The notes under the pieces are model-generated. The model had not been told where the DNA came from. It made no database searches and saw only the letters and a program-made list of their open reading frames with translations. 64,000 nt of DNA, taken from Sapria himalayana. Lineage: Eukaryota > Streptophyta > Magnoliopsida > Malpighiales > Rafflesiaceae. Where the stretch lies: positions 62,001 through 126,000 of the forward strand of contig JAREIK010018634.1 of NCBI GenBank assembly GCA_029783825.1, in the 5' to 3' direction. This document shows positions 34,723 through 49,220 of this stretch, piece by piece. A program made the position numbers and the translations under genes. Numbering within the stretch: the first letter of the stretch is position 1; each line of letters opens with the position of its first letter.

Positions 34723-35656
34723 ACTATCTATCTACCAATAAATCAATCTATATTTCAATCTAACTAAATATCTGTCTGTCTACTTTTCTATCTATCTATC
34801 TATATATTTTTCAATCTATATATCTATCAATCTATATGTCAATCTATCTATTTGTCTATCTGTCTATATGTTTACCTATCAATATGATTATCGGTCAATC
34901 AATCAATCAATCAATCTGTTGATCTATCAATATGACTATCTTTCTACCTTTCTATCTTTCTATGTATCTATTTACCTTTTTATCTATATATATATCTATC
35001 TATCTATATATCTATCTGTCAATCAATCTATCTATTTATCTATCTTTAAATGTGTCTATTTGTTATATCAGTCTTTCTGTCTATTTGACTATTTATCGAT
35101 TTGTCTATCTGTCTATCTATCTATTCGTCTATCTGTCTATCTGGCTATCAATATGTCGATCAATCTATCAATGAATTAACCAATTAAACTATATATCTAT
35201 ATATCTACATATCTATTTATCTATTTATATTTTTAATTATATATTTTTCTATACATTAATCCAACAAAATATTTATCTATCTGATATTTTTATCTATATC
35301 TATCTACCTACAATCTACCTATCTATCTTTCTATCAATCTACCTATCTATCTATCTATTTATTAACTTAAATATATAAATATATATATATCTATCTATCT
35401 ATTTATCAATCCATCTATATATTTATCTATCTATCTTTCGATCATTTTGTCAAGCTTTCTATCTATTGATTTATATCTCTGACATGCTATTTATCTATCA
35501 ATATATCTATCTATATATTTATATATGTTATATCTATCAATCTATCTTTCTGTTTATATATTTATCTATCTATATGGTTATCTATTTATCTATCTATCAT
35601 TCTATCATTCTATCTATATATCTCTATGTTTATCTATGTATTTGCTTGCCTATTTA

Positions 35657-35695
<39 letters not shown>

Positions 35696-35783
35696 ACCTA
35701 AATATCTATCTATTTGTCTATCTATCTTTCAGTCTTATATGTTTGTCTGTCTGTCTATCTATCTATCTATATATCTATCTGTC

Positions 35784-35920
35784 TATATATAAATATATAA
35801 ATATATAAATATATAAATATATAAATATATAAATATATAAATATATAAATATATAAATATATAAATATATAAATATATAAATATATAAATATATAAATAT
35901 ATAAATGTATAAATATATAA
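35784..35920 (+). repeat. Octamer repeat (AAATATAT)n, about 17 copies
   Basis: A nearly perfect 8-bp repeat inside the array, with one G interruption near 35907. It gives an artefactual minus-strand frame of Ile, Tyr, Phe and Leu. It sits about 700 bp after the third higher-order landmark and was not seen in the other periods. Confidence 0.85.
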
Positions 35921-38904
35921 ATATAAATAAATATATATATATATATCAATCTTTGTGTCTATAGGTCTATCTTTCTTTTGATCTATTTGTCTTTCTGTCT
36001 AACTGATATCTGTCTATCTGTCCATCTATCTATTTGCCTATCTATCTATCTTTCTATCTGTCTATTTGTAGATCTATCTTTCTTTCTATCTGTCAATCTT
36101 TCTCTCTATCTATTTATCAGTCTATTAGTCTATCAGTCTATCTCTTTTTTTTTAATTTGTCTGTCAGTCTATATGTCTATCTATTTATATATATATCTAT
36201 CTATCTGTCTATCTAAATATCTATCAATTTATCTATTTGTATATCTATCTATTTATCGATCTATATATCTAAATATCTATCTATCTATATCTCTATCTGT
36301 CTATATATCTATCTATCTGTCTATCTATTTATCTATATATCTATCTATCTAACTATTTATATATCTATCTATCTTTTTATCTATCTATCTAATTATCTAA
36401 ATATTTATCTATCTATCTATCAGTCTATTTATCTATCTAATAATTTATCTTTTTATCTATCTATATGTTTACCAATTTATCTATCTATCTATCAATTTGT
36501 ATATCTTTTTATGTCTCAATCTATATATCAGACTATCTGTCAATCTGTCAATATAATTATCTAACTATTTGTATATTTGTCTATATCTCTATTATTTCTA
36601 TGTGACTATCTATCTATCTCTTTATCTTTCTATCTATCTATTTTTTTATCTATCTATCAATCAATTTATCTATCTTTATTTGTAGCAATCTATCTATCTG
36701 ACTATTTATCAATCTGTCTATTTATCCATATATTTATCTAGCTGTCTATTTGTTTATTTGTTTATTTGTCTATATGTTTATCATTCTATCCATCTAACTA
36801 AATATCTATCTGTCTATCTTTCTATCTTCCTATCTATCTATTTCGTTATCTATCTTTCAGTCTATGATTCTATCTATCTATCTATTAATTAATCTTTCGA
36901 CTTGCCTATCGGTCTATCTATATATGTATCTTTATATCTACCAAACTATTTGTATATCTATCTTTCTAAAAATCTGGGATCTTTTTATCTATCTATATAT
37001 CTATCTATCTATCCAACTAGATATCGATCTTAATATCTATATATCTGTCTATTGATATATCTATCTATCTAACTTGTTGTTAATCAATATATCAATCAAT
37101 CAATCTATCTCTCTATCTGTCTTTATTTTATCTATAAATATGTCGATCTGTCTAATGGTTTATCTATCCATCTTTCTATCTAATTATCTATCAATCTAAC
37201 TATCTATCTATCTAACTATTTATCTTTCTGTCTATCATTTTATCCATCTATCTATTTATTTATCAATCTGCATATTTGTCTATTTGTAATATTTATCTAC
37301 CTGCCAATCTATCTATTTGTAATATTTGTTTATCTATCTATCTATCTATTTATCTTTCTATCCGTATATCTATCTATCAATTAATCTATGAATAAATCTA
37401 TCAACCAATCAACAAAACTAACTATATATCCGTCTATCTTTATATCTATCTATTTATATACCTATCTTTATATGTATCTAATTATCTATTTATATATCTA
37501 TCTAACTATCTAACTATCTATATATTTTTATATCTATCTATTTATCTATCTACCTACATAACAACTAACCTATCTATCTACAATCTATCTACCTATCTAT
37601 CTATCTATCTACTTTACTATATATATATATATATATATATACATATCTATCTATCTACTTATTTATGAATCTATCTATCTATCATCTTGTCAATCTTTCT
37701 ATATGTCAATCTATCTTTCGGACTTTCTATCAATCTATCTATCTATATTTTTATCTATCTATCATTTTATATGTCTATTTTTTATATATCAATTTGTTTA
37801 TCTTTCAATCTCTCTAACTATTTAGCTTTTTATATATCTATCTATCTATATGATTATCTACCTTTCTGACATTCATTCTATCATTATATTTGAGTATTTA
37901 TCTACTTGTCTATTTATCTACTTGTCTATCTATCTATATATATATATTAATATCTATCTATCTATCAGGCTATTTATTTATTAATCTATCTATCAATTTA
38001 TTAATCTGTCTATTTGTCTATTTGTCTATCTATCTATCTATCTATCTAATGGTCTATCTAAATTTCTACCTATATATCTACCTATTTATCTATCTAACAA
38101 TCTATTTGTCTATCTATCTATCATTTTTGTATCTATCCATTAGTCTATATGTCTTTCTATTTATCTATCTATTTGTCTATCTGTCAACTATCAATCTGTC
38201 TATCTATCTATCTTATATCTTTTGATCTTTCTATCAGTCTATCTATGTATCTATTAGCTATTAGTCTATTAATCTATCTATATATTTGTCTATCTCTCTA
38301 TCACTCTATTTTACTACTTGTCTATCTATCTATCTATATATCTGTCTTATTGTGTTTTTGTATATCTATTTATATATATATTTTTCTATATATATGTCTA
38401 TCTATATATCTATCTATCTGTCTATCAATTTATCTATTTATTTATATATCTATTTATCTATGTTTTTATATATCTATCTATCTTTCTTTCTATCTATCTA
38501 TCTAATTATATTTAAATTTATCTAACAAGCTATCTATCTATTTATGTATCTATCTCTCTATCTATGTTATAATTTATCTATTTATCCATCTTTTTATCTA
38601 CCTATTTATATATCTATATATCTATCAATTTGTCATCTTTTTTTCTTTAAATCTACCAAGCTATCTGTCGAATAGTCTATGTAAGTATCTATTTATCTAT
38701 TTGTCTATTTGTCTATTTGTCTATTTGTCTATTTATCTATATGTCTATCTTTCTATCTGTTTAACAATTTATATATGTCTATCTTTCTATTTATCAATCT
38801 TTCTATTTATTTTTCTATCTATCTGCATATCATTCTATATATCTTTCTTTCTATTTATCAATCTATATACTTGTGTATCTATCTTATATCTATATATTTA
38901 TTTA

Positions 38905-38906
38905 TC

Positions 38907-38938
<32 letters not shown>

Positions 38939-38952
38939 CTATCTATCTATCA

Positions 38953-39011
<59 letters not shown>
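38905..39011 (+). repeat. Double (TA)n tract
   Basis: Two long TA runs at about 38905-38932 and 38957-39011, separated by a few CTAT units. They are perfectly self-complementary and so are candidates for cruciform formation or slippage. Confidence 0.85.
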
Positions 39012-39016
<5 letters not shown>

Positions 39017-41855
39017 ATCTATTTACCTATCTATCTATCTTTATATTTATCTATCTATTTCTCAATCTATATATCTGTATATTTTTCTATTTGTCTATAT
39101 GTCTATCTATTTATATGTTTATCTATCAATATGTATATCTGTCTATCTATCGGTCTGTCTATCTATCTATCTGTCTATCTCTCTCTCTCTATCTATCTGT
39201 CTATCTATCTATATGTCTACCTGTTTGTCTATCTATCTATCTACTTTTCTATTTATCTATTTTATATATGTCTATTTGGTATATCTGTATATCTATCTAT
39301 TTGTAATATCTTTTAATCTATCTATCAATCAATCTATCTGATTTCTATGTATTTGTCTATCTGTCTATCTGTCTATGAATTTATCATTCAATCTATTATT
39401 GAATTAATTAATCTATCTATCTATTTATCTATCTATATATTTATCTATCTTTCTATCTATTTAATTATCTATTTTTTATGTATATATCTATCTATCTATA
39501 TATTTAATTATCTATCTATCTACTGACCTAGCTATCTATCTATCTATTTATCCCCCTATCTATCCATCTATCTATCTCTTTATCTATCTACATACTTATC
39601 TTTTTATCTATCTACTTACTTATCTCTTTATCTATCTATCTATCTAATTATTTATCTATCTATATATCTATTTATCATTTTAGCTAGCATTCTATTTATT
39701 GATCTATCTTTGTGACTATCTGACAATATATTTATATTTTTATATGTCACTATATATATCTATCTATATGTCTATCTATCTATTTGCCTATTTAAATTTT
39801 TCTATCTATCTTTCATTTTATATGTCTATCTATCTATATGTTTATCTATCTTTATGTCATCATTCTATCATTTTATCTATCTATCCATGTGTTTATTTAT
39901 TTATCTACTTTCCTTTCTATGTATCTATCTAATTTAATATCTATATATATATTTTTTGTCTTTCATTATTATATATCTGTTTATTTATCTGTCTATCTAT
40001 CTATCATTATATCAATCTATCTATCTATCTATCTATATGTCTATCTATTTATTTATCTATAAGATTATCTAGAAGTCTATTTGTCTATCTATCTATCTAC
40101 CTTTATATATATTTGTCTACCTATATATCTATCTATCTTTCTATATGTCTATCTTTTTATCTATCGATCTTTGTATCTGTATATCTATCTACCTATCAGT
40201 CTATTAGTCTATCAGTTTATTAATCTATATGTCAATTTGTTTATCAGTCTCTATGTCTACCTGTCTATTTTTCTATCTATATGTCAGTCTATCTATCTTT
40301 TTGTATATTTATTTATATATTTGTCTCTCTATCTATCTTTCTATCTATATATATTTATCTATCTGTATATCTATCTATCAATATATTTATCTATCTATCT
40401 AACTATTTATTTATCTATTTATCTATCTTTCTATAAATCGATATATCTATTTTTCTATCTATCTAATTATCTAAATATTTATTTATCTATCTATCTATCT
40501 ATTTATCTATCTAATAACTATTTATCTATCTATCTAATAATTTATCTATTTATCTATCTATCTATCAATTTGTCTATCTTTTTATCTCTCTATCTATCAA
40601 TCTATATAATTATCTATCTATTTATCTATTTTTATGTATCTATTTTTTATATTTGAATATCTATCCATCTAGCTATCTATCTTTCTATCTTTCTATTTGT
40701 TTATCTATCTATCATTCAATCATTCTATCTATCTATTTAATAATCTTTCTACATGCCTATGTATCTATATAACTATATATCTATCAATCAATCAATCAAT
40801 CTATCTATCTATCTATCTAACAATCTATCTATGTATATATCTATTTTTCTATCTATCTATCTATTTGTCAATCTATATATTTGTCTATCTATTTATCTGT
40901 CTATTAGTATATCTATCTATATGTTTGTCTTTTAATATATCTATTTGTCTATCTATCTAACAATCTATTATTTTATCATTCTATATATATATATATATAT
41001 ATATGTCTATCTATTAGTCTGTCAAACTATCTAACTATCTTTAGATCTATTTGTTTAGCTGTCTATCTATCTATCAATAAATCTCTCTATTTGTAATATG
41101 TGTCTATTTGTCTATTTGTAATATTTGTCTATCTATCTTTCCCTCTATCTCTCTATCTGTCTATTTGTCTATCTGGTTATCAATTAATCTATTAATCTAC
41201 ATATCAATCATACAACCAATCTAACAATCTATCAGTCTATCTATATATCTATCTATCAATCTATCTAATTATCTATTAATCAATCAATCAATCAATAAAT
41301 TTATCTATCAATATATTTATCAAACTATCTATCGCTCTATCTATCTATCTTCCTATCTATATCTCTATCTAAGAACCTATCTATCTATCTACTTACCATT
41401 ATATTTATCTATGTATCTATCTATCTATAGATATGTATACATATTTATCAGTCCAACTATCTCCCATATTGTTTATATTTATATCTGTCAATCTATCTAT
41501 CTATTTATCTATATAGAAATCTATATATCTATTATGGTATCTATCTGTCTATCTATCTATTTATCTATATTTTATCTATCTATTTGTCTATCTTTTAATT
41601 TGTTTATCTATGTATATGTTTATTTATCTATCTACCTATCATTCTATCATTCTATCTATCTATCTATCTGTTTATCTATTTATCAACTTGCCATTATTTC
41701 TATCTTTTTAAATATCTATGTATTTTCCAATCTGTTTATCTACTTGTCTATCTGTTTATCTTTTAAATATCTACTTGTCAATCTATCTATCTACATGTCA
41801 ATCAGTATATCTATCTATCTATCTATATATGTGTCTATCTATTAATCTATTTATC

Positions 41856-41902
<47 letters not shown>

Positions 41903-43536
41903 GTCTATCTTTTAATATGTCTATTTATTTAACTGTCTATCATTTTATATGTCTATATGCTATATATATAGCTATCTTTCAGTATATATTTCTATCTATC
42001 TATAAGTCTATCTATTTATCTCTCTATTTATCTAAATGTCTATTTATTTATCATATGTCTATGTGTCTATCTATCTATCTATCTGTCTGCTATCTATCTA
42101 TATGTCTGTCTAACTATCTATCTATCTGTCTATTTATCTATTTGTCTATCTATTTATCTATCCATATATCTATCTATGTATTTATCAATATGTTTATATG
42201 TTTATCTATCTATCTATCTATATATCTGTCTGTCTTTCTTTCTATTTATCAGCAATCTTTCTATTTTTATATCTTTCTATCTATCTATGTTTCTATCTGT
42301 CTATCTATCCATCTTTCTATATGTTGATCTTTCTATCTATCTATCCATCTATCTATTAGTTTATTAGTCTATCTATCTATATGTCTATCTATTTATTTAT
42401 ATGTCTATTTGTATATCTATCTAGCTATCTGTCTATTTGTATATCTATCTATCTATCTGTCTATCTATATATATGTCTATTTATCTTTCTTTCTATCTAT
42501 ATGTCTGTCTATCTAATTATCTTTTTATCTATCTATCATTCTATATATCTTTCTATCAATCAATTTAACTATTTGCTTATATATATAAATATATATGTGT
42601 CCGTCTATCTATTTGTCTATCTATCTATTTATTTATATTTCTATCTATCAATTTGTCAATCTTTCTATTTTAATATATGTTATTCTATCTATCTATGTAT
42701 CTATCTATTTATCTATCTATCTATTTATTTGTCTATTTATCTATTAATCTGTCTAACTATTAATCTGTCTAACTATCTATCTATCTGTCTATCTATATGT
42801 TTATCTTTCTATCTCTCTATCTCTCTATTTGACTATCTTTTATCTGTCTATCAATCTATTTATTTATCTATTTATTTGTCTATCATTCTATCTATCTATT
42901 GTTCTATCTATTTTTCTATCTATATATCTATCAATATATTTATCTATTTATCTACTTGCATATCTATCTATTTTTTTTCTATTTATTTATCTTTCTTTCT
43001 ATCTTCATATCTATCAATCTTTCATTCTATCTACATATCTATTTATCTAACTTTCTAACTATATATGTCTGTCTATTTATCTATCAATCTATTTGTTAAT
43101 CTATCTATCTATTTATCTAACTGTTTATCTATCTATCTATCATTTTATCTTTTTATCTATCTATATATCCATCTATCAATATGTATATTTGTCTATATGT
43201 ATATCTTTTTATCTCACTATCTATCTATTTGTATATTTGTCTATTTATCTATCTGTCTGTCTATCTATATATTTATCTATTTGTATATCTGTTTAGTTGT
43301 AATATCTATATATCTTTCTATCTATTTATTTCTCTTTTTATCTATCTTTCTATCAATCTATCAATCAAGCAATCTAACTATCTATCTTTCTATTTATTTA
43401 TTTATCAATATATCTACCTAATTATTTATTTATTTATCTATCTATCAATCAATCTATCTATGTATCTTTCTATCAACCTATATACCTACCTATCTATCTA
43501 TCCATTCTATCTATATATCTATATAGGTATCTATCT

Positions 43537-43538
43537 AT

Positions 43539-43591
<53 letters not shown>
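43537..43591 (+). repeat. (TA)n tract near the right end of the CTAT array
   Basis: About 27 TA units, 180 bp before the array ends at a CACTA-like terminus. Confidence 0.85.
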
Positions 43592-43604
<13 letters not shown>

Positions 43605-44099
43605 TTATATGTCTATCTACATGTTTACCTATATATCTATCTATCTCTCAATTTGTCTCTCTTTCTATCTATAAATTTGTATATCTGACTATCTGCCAAT
43701 TTTTCTATCTATCTATTTATCTATTTTTCTGTCTTTTTTGCCTATTTATTTATCTTTATATCTTTCTACACTATAAGAAAATACCAAAATAGCTATGGAG
43801 AAATCCCTAGCTATATGAAATTTTTCTTTCGCAAAATAGAATAATAACACATTAACACTGAAAATTTTACAAAGCTATTGTGGTTGTCACAAAAAATTAG
43901 AGTGGGAAAAATTCACTAGCAAATTTTTTAACGACAAAAGATACACTTGCTAAGTATATCTTTTTCACTTACTAATTATAATTGTAATTAAGAATAATAA
44001 TTAATAATTTTTGAATTAATAAGCACAAAAACATCCTTAGCTAAATTAGCGAGGGAAAAATCCGTAGCTATTTTCATTCAAAATCAATTTTCATAATTT

Positions 44100-45535
44100 T
44101 AATTTTTTACAAAAAATTTGATTACATATTTTTATTATTTTATATAAAATTAAATAAAACCATACACTATAAACCAATTTTTATAATTAACAAAAACCAA
44201 AAAAATCAGAAATAATTATGATATAAATGTTACATGGTTAAAACAAAAACCTAACATATGTATATAATCATTTAAAACTAAATCATCATCTTCACCATTA
44301 GCTTGTGCATTTGTGCATGGCTCTCCTACGTGGGTTGTCTATTGGAACTTGGTGTGCTATCTCTCTCATCAAGATTTCAAACTGTGACTCCATATAGTTC
44401 ATCTATTATTATATTATATTCTTCATTTCTTTCATCTCATCATTCACTTCTTTTTTTTCCTTCATACACTTCAAGTAAAACTTAAACATTACGAGAATAT
44501 CTATATATATATAGATATCTATATACATACATGCATATATATATATATATATTTATTTATATATTTATACTAACATATATTTACTTACATATATAGAAGC
44601 TAATACAAGGAAAAACAAAAACAAGAAATACTTAGTCATGAAAAAACAAGCAACAAATAATCCAATTCCTAAAAATTTGAGAATTTTTTAAAAAATGTTA
44701 CATGCATAAAAAAATAGTGTAAAGAATGAAGCCAATTGTGATGCCTTTAACTTAAAATATTTCAAATCACCTCTAACTAATGTCATTAGAAATAAAACTT
44801 CTAAATATATATTTTGATATTCCAACATGATTTTGAATATCACATAAGCCTCAAGCTAATATTGGCCTATTTTTTTCAAAGATTGTGGGGGTTTGGTCCA
44901 ACTTACATGCAGCTTGAGTAATCTCATGAGCAAAAAGATCTACCCCTATGGTTCCACCAACAGAGCAACTATGACAAAACCACGTGTATCATCTACTACC
45001 ATTTCACATGCATAACAAACTTCTAGCTTAAAAAGGTAGCTGCAATGAAACAACACGTACAATAAGCCAACAGAAAGTGGAAGACATGTTGAGTGGAAAG
45101 GAAATGGCATCACGGAGACAAAGGCCAATGTGAGGTGGAAATCATGCGCAAAATAGCTTCTGGATCAAGTCTGGTCATTAGGAGTAACCACGTTTTTGAA
45201 CTGTGGCACTGATGACCTACCAAATGGCGTTCCGATTCACTTCTTTGAAATTGAAGACTAATAATAAAATAAAGATAAAACACACAAATCATGATAATTT
45301 TATTCCAAACTTTTTAAATTGAAAGTTTCATGCAATTTTAAACAAATAATGACTAAATGTAGCAAAGCAATTCTAGTGTCAAACAAAAATACCAACACTA
45401 TTATGTGCCAACTGATGTGGACACTCCTAACATTGGCCACCATTTGGTTCTTGATTATAAGAATCACATCATCACACATCGAATGGTCACACCACGCCCA
45501 AAGTCCTTATGAAATAGCAAAGCAATGTCAATTTT
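44100..45535. other. AT-rich stretch with no recognised gene
   Basis: Very AT-rich up to about 44850, with a TA-rich run at 44505-44575. The part at 44880-45300 is more mixed in base composition and may be an old transposon or gene relic, but its short frames on either strand (about 60 codons each) carry no motif I recognise. From about 45300 the sequence leads into the LINE. Confidence 0.5.
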
Positions 45536-45539
45536 CACA

Positions 45540-47015
45540 TCAATAGACTAAAACGTTTAATAAAAATTCATAGAATCTCTCTAGTAATTATAGCAGAACC
45601 TATGATTCAGAAGGACCAATTGAGTAACTATAGTAAATTACTAGGGTTTAATAATGCATATGTTAATTCAAATGGTATGCTCTAGATCATGTGGCACAAT
45701 TACATAAATATTATAATAATTAAAGACACAAAACAAGTAGTCCACTTTAAATCTAAAATAAATGCAGAGGTTATAATTTCGGTAGTGTATGCTAAAAATT
45801 ATAAAAAAGATAGGATAGAATTATGGAAGGAAATGTGTGGCATAGCGAAGAAAGACACCTCATGGATCATAGGTGGGGACTTTAATGTAATTAGAAGTGT
45901 GAAAGAAAAGAAAGGAAGTAAAATCCCAGACAAAGTAGCCATGTCACAATTTAATGACACTATCACTAGTACAAATCTGATAAAAGTAGATTTTATAGGT
46001 TCAAGCTATACCTGGTGTAATAACTGACAGAAAAGAGGGGCAATCTGGGCAAGGTTAGATATGGTTCTGTGCAATGCGAAGTGGGTTGCCTCTCAGGGGG
46101 TTACAGGGCTCAGACATTTAAACTGAACTTACTTTGACCATGGCCCATTGCTCATTTCTATTAATAAGAGTCAGTATACTACGGGCAATTTTAAATTTCG
46201 AAATATGTGGGTAAAGCACCTAGAATTTGAAAAGGTGGTGAGAGAATCCTGGATATAGCCAGTTATAGGAAAACCTATGCCGGTTCTAACGTGTAAGCTA
46301 TATAGATTTAAAAAATGTTTAAACTTATGGAATAAAAGATGTTATTGGTAATATAAACCAAAAAATAAAGGAGGCGGAGGAAGAAGTGGAGAAACTGGAA
46401 CTAGAATATGAAAATTCCCAAACTGAAGAAATTAGAAACAAACTAAGTAAAGCCAAAGGAAAATCAAGGATTAGATTACATATGGAAGAAATCTACTAGA
46501 AACAGTGAGTGAAGATTAAATGGCTTAAAGACGAGGATAGAAATAATAAATTTTTTCATACTATATGTAAAATCAAAACTCATAAGAACAAAATAAAAGG
46601 TATAAAAAATGATCAGGGAATTTGGGTAGAAGAAGATAAAAAATTAGGAATCATATTTGATGAATTCTTTAAAAAACATTTATGTGGCTCAGTTATTCAC
46701 AAAGGTGATTAATTAATGAAAGAAATTAAAACAACTATTACTAAGGAACAAAATAATAAGTTGGAAATGATTCCGGATGAAGAAGAAGTTAAAAATGTTG
46801 TCTTTAGCCTGGATAAGGATAGTGCAGCAGGACCGGATGGTTGGAATAATTACTTTTTCCAGACCAGTTGGAATACTCTTAAAAATGAGCTTGTTTCTAC
46901 AGCTACAAGTTTTTTTGTAGGTGCAGATATACCTAAGGCATGGGCTAATTCATTTATTATGCTAATTCCAAAGAAGGAATCACCATAAATATGTAAAGAC
47001 TATATATTTAACATG
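45540..47015 (+). pseudogene. Plant LINE (L1 type) ORF2, 5' part: endonuclease and start of RT
   Basis: The reading from about 45540 matches the start of an APE-type endonuclease in plant LINEs (AEPMIQKD, LGFNNAYVNSNG, then WIIGGDFNVI at about 45860-45890 and SYTWCNN). The linker follows (IKWLKDEDRNNKFFH near 46510), then the first RT block with AAGPDGWNNYFFQ and IPKKESP near 46830-46985. Several stops (TAG 45683, TGA 46025, TGA, TAG, then TAG and TGA near 46495-46510, TAA after GD and after ESP) and at least one frameshift near 46350 make it dead. Homology fades at about 47015, before the first catalytic Asp of RT. The matching 3' part lies 13 kb away at 60096. Confidence 0.85.
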
Positions 47016-49220
47016 AACAATAATAGATTTGGATGAGAAAATATATCATACGAAGTATTAAACTAGAAAATATAGATGTGAAGCACATTACAATTTCAAT
47101 TTTTTAGCATTACAAATAAGGACTGATTAGAAATACTAACAATTACAAACATTAACATTAACATATTTTGTGGAAAACTATAATCAAAAAATAGTATGCT
47201 AAAGAAAACTAACTAAGATAAAAAGAATGAGAATTAAGCAAAAATTGTTGACTATAGAGCTCTTAGTAAATCTATCACATCCAACATTAAGTTTACTAAC
47301 AAGATAGAGATTAAAAATGTATGAATAAAATCTAGTAAAACTAAAGCTTAGTATTAAAGAAAACCATGACTGAAACACCAAGAATAAAGGCCAAAAAATG
47401 CATAAATAAATAGTTAATTGAAATAGCAGCCTAAGGATGCACAATCTTACAAACTAAAGAAATGCCACAAAAATAGTAGTGCAAAAAAATCTTTCCTAAT
47501 ATTTGAGTAATTTACTTAATGATTATTTACATACACATCAATTCAAACTTAAATGATACGAAGGATGGCAACTTATAAATTTAGCAAAAATTATAGATAT
47601 GACCATCACTTATATACTTTTGCCTATTATATATTTAATTGTGTAATTAATTTTTTGTATTGTAATGCCTATTTTCATTTTCTATTATGGTTGTTAGCTC
47701 ACATAATATGTTATTTTCAATTTAATCTTTTATGACTAGACTGAACACATAAAAGTATAATTTATCAAACAAAAGATTAAAAAAAGCTATATTTTGGCAA
47801 GAGCAGCCTGAGAGTTTTTCAGAATGCTCAAATAGTCAATGAGCAAATCAGGTCACATCACTTTTTTTAAAAGATTCTAAAATAGGTTAATTTACTTCAT
47901 CAAACAATAACATTTCTATAATTGCAAAAAAATTATAAAATCATTTAATATACTCATTATAATGTTACACCAAAACAAAATGTTGAAAATATATAAATGA
48001 CAAAGAATACAATGATACACATATATAGAATCAAAAAACTATACATACATATGTGTGTGTGTGTGTGTCATATATCAAAAGTATCATCAACTGCACAAAA
48101 AAATTTATTAACATATGCTAAATCTAAAATAGCTAAAAATAATAAAAAGTAAAAGGAAAATATATGCTATATTAAGAGTATCATATTATGGATTAATGAT
48201 AATATTTGATTTTTGTTAATTATTAACTTTTTATTGCTAAATGTTGAATTTTACAAAAAATATACTACTAGAATAACATTAAATCTAAAATATCACACCA
48301 ATATTAAAGATATTTTTTCATTTGAGATAAGATCCAATAAATAAGTTTAATTAAAAAACTCTTCTTTGATATATTGATTCTTTGTAATAATCTCAGAATC
48401 AACATTAGATAAAAGTCAAAATTTTGAAAGTCATTATTAATGACGTGTTTCATCTTTTTTGATTTTTTTTTGTATCTGTGACAAATAAATTGGAGCATTT
48501 TTTGTGTACAAAAGTAAATTAGTAAACATGGTTCATTGTAAACAATAAATAATGTGCATGTAAAGCAAACATAGACTTCACATGCATCACACATCTACTA
48601 CTTTGGATAAATATACTATGTGCATAATTTTTTTTAAAACATAATGGTATACTCTATTATTAAACATATTATCTATCATATTACTCATATAAACATTATA
48701 TAATGATGGAATAATTACTTATTATAATTGTACACATGAAATAAGTCGCCATGCATGGCCAGTGTACTTTGAGAATACATGGTATCAAAAAAACACAATG
48801 AGAAAATTATATACAATGTTTGTTCCCCGACTTACAATAATGTATAGTCTGACTTGGTATCTAAAAATTATATTTTCCATAAAGTGTGCTTTGATTCTAC
48901 ATGGCAATATTAGATAGATATAATAAAGTCTTAGCATTGTGAATTTATTTCAATAGTACTAGTAAACAAAAATTAATATCAGACCAATTAAATTAAATAA
49001 AACATCTACAATTATTAATAGAATAGAATTACTAAGGAATTTATTGGGGACCTAATTAAAGACCAGAAAATATGATTTATTAAAAAAAACTATACAAAAT
49101 TCATCATCATCTACCAACAAAAATTATACCCTCAACAAACTATCAACATGAGCAATGATTGCAAAATTAAAGTTTATGGTTAAGTTGTACCTTCTTCTTT
49201 TAAAAAATATAAAAGTTTCA
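47016..49220. other. AT-rich stretch, no recognised gene
   Basis: No coding sequence with family motifs was found. The short minus-strand frames at 47199-47444 and 48304-48594 look like chance frames in AT-rich DNA. A (GT)n run of about nine units lies near 48051-48068. Confidence 0.5.

Larger units (their letters stand above)
26941..43768 (+). repeat. 16.8-kb degenerate CTAT/TATC tetranucleotide array
   Basis: Almost the whole stretch is built from CTAT/TATC units with point changes to CTGT, CTTT, CAAT, CTAC and ATTT. It starts at the base after LTR E and ends where a CACTA-like terminus starts. Dinucleotide TA tracts interrupt it at about 30190-30217, 33269-33307, 35657-35691, 38905-38932, 38957-39011, 41857-41899 and 43537-43591. 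A perfect CTAT repeat reads Leu-Ser-Ile-Tyr in all three plus frames, which explains the many overlapping plus-strand open frames; the minus strand meets TAG every 12 bases. These frames are not genes. Landmark motifs recur every 1.8-2.4 kb from about 30.35 kb onwards. Confidence 0.95.

Noticed and set aside
26941..43768. CRISPR array
   Set aside because: No constant repeat with unique spacers; simple-sequence DNA in a eukaryotic context.
26995..43792. Dozens of plus-strand open frames of 60-247 codons rich in Leu, Ser, Ile and Tyr
   Set aside because: They are a by-product of the CTAT repeat, which has no stop in any plus frame. They overlap in several frames and carry no domain.
44303..44485. 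60-codon frame near the left CACTA-like end
   Set aside because: No motif, AT-rich surroundings, and length within chance expectation.
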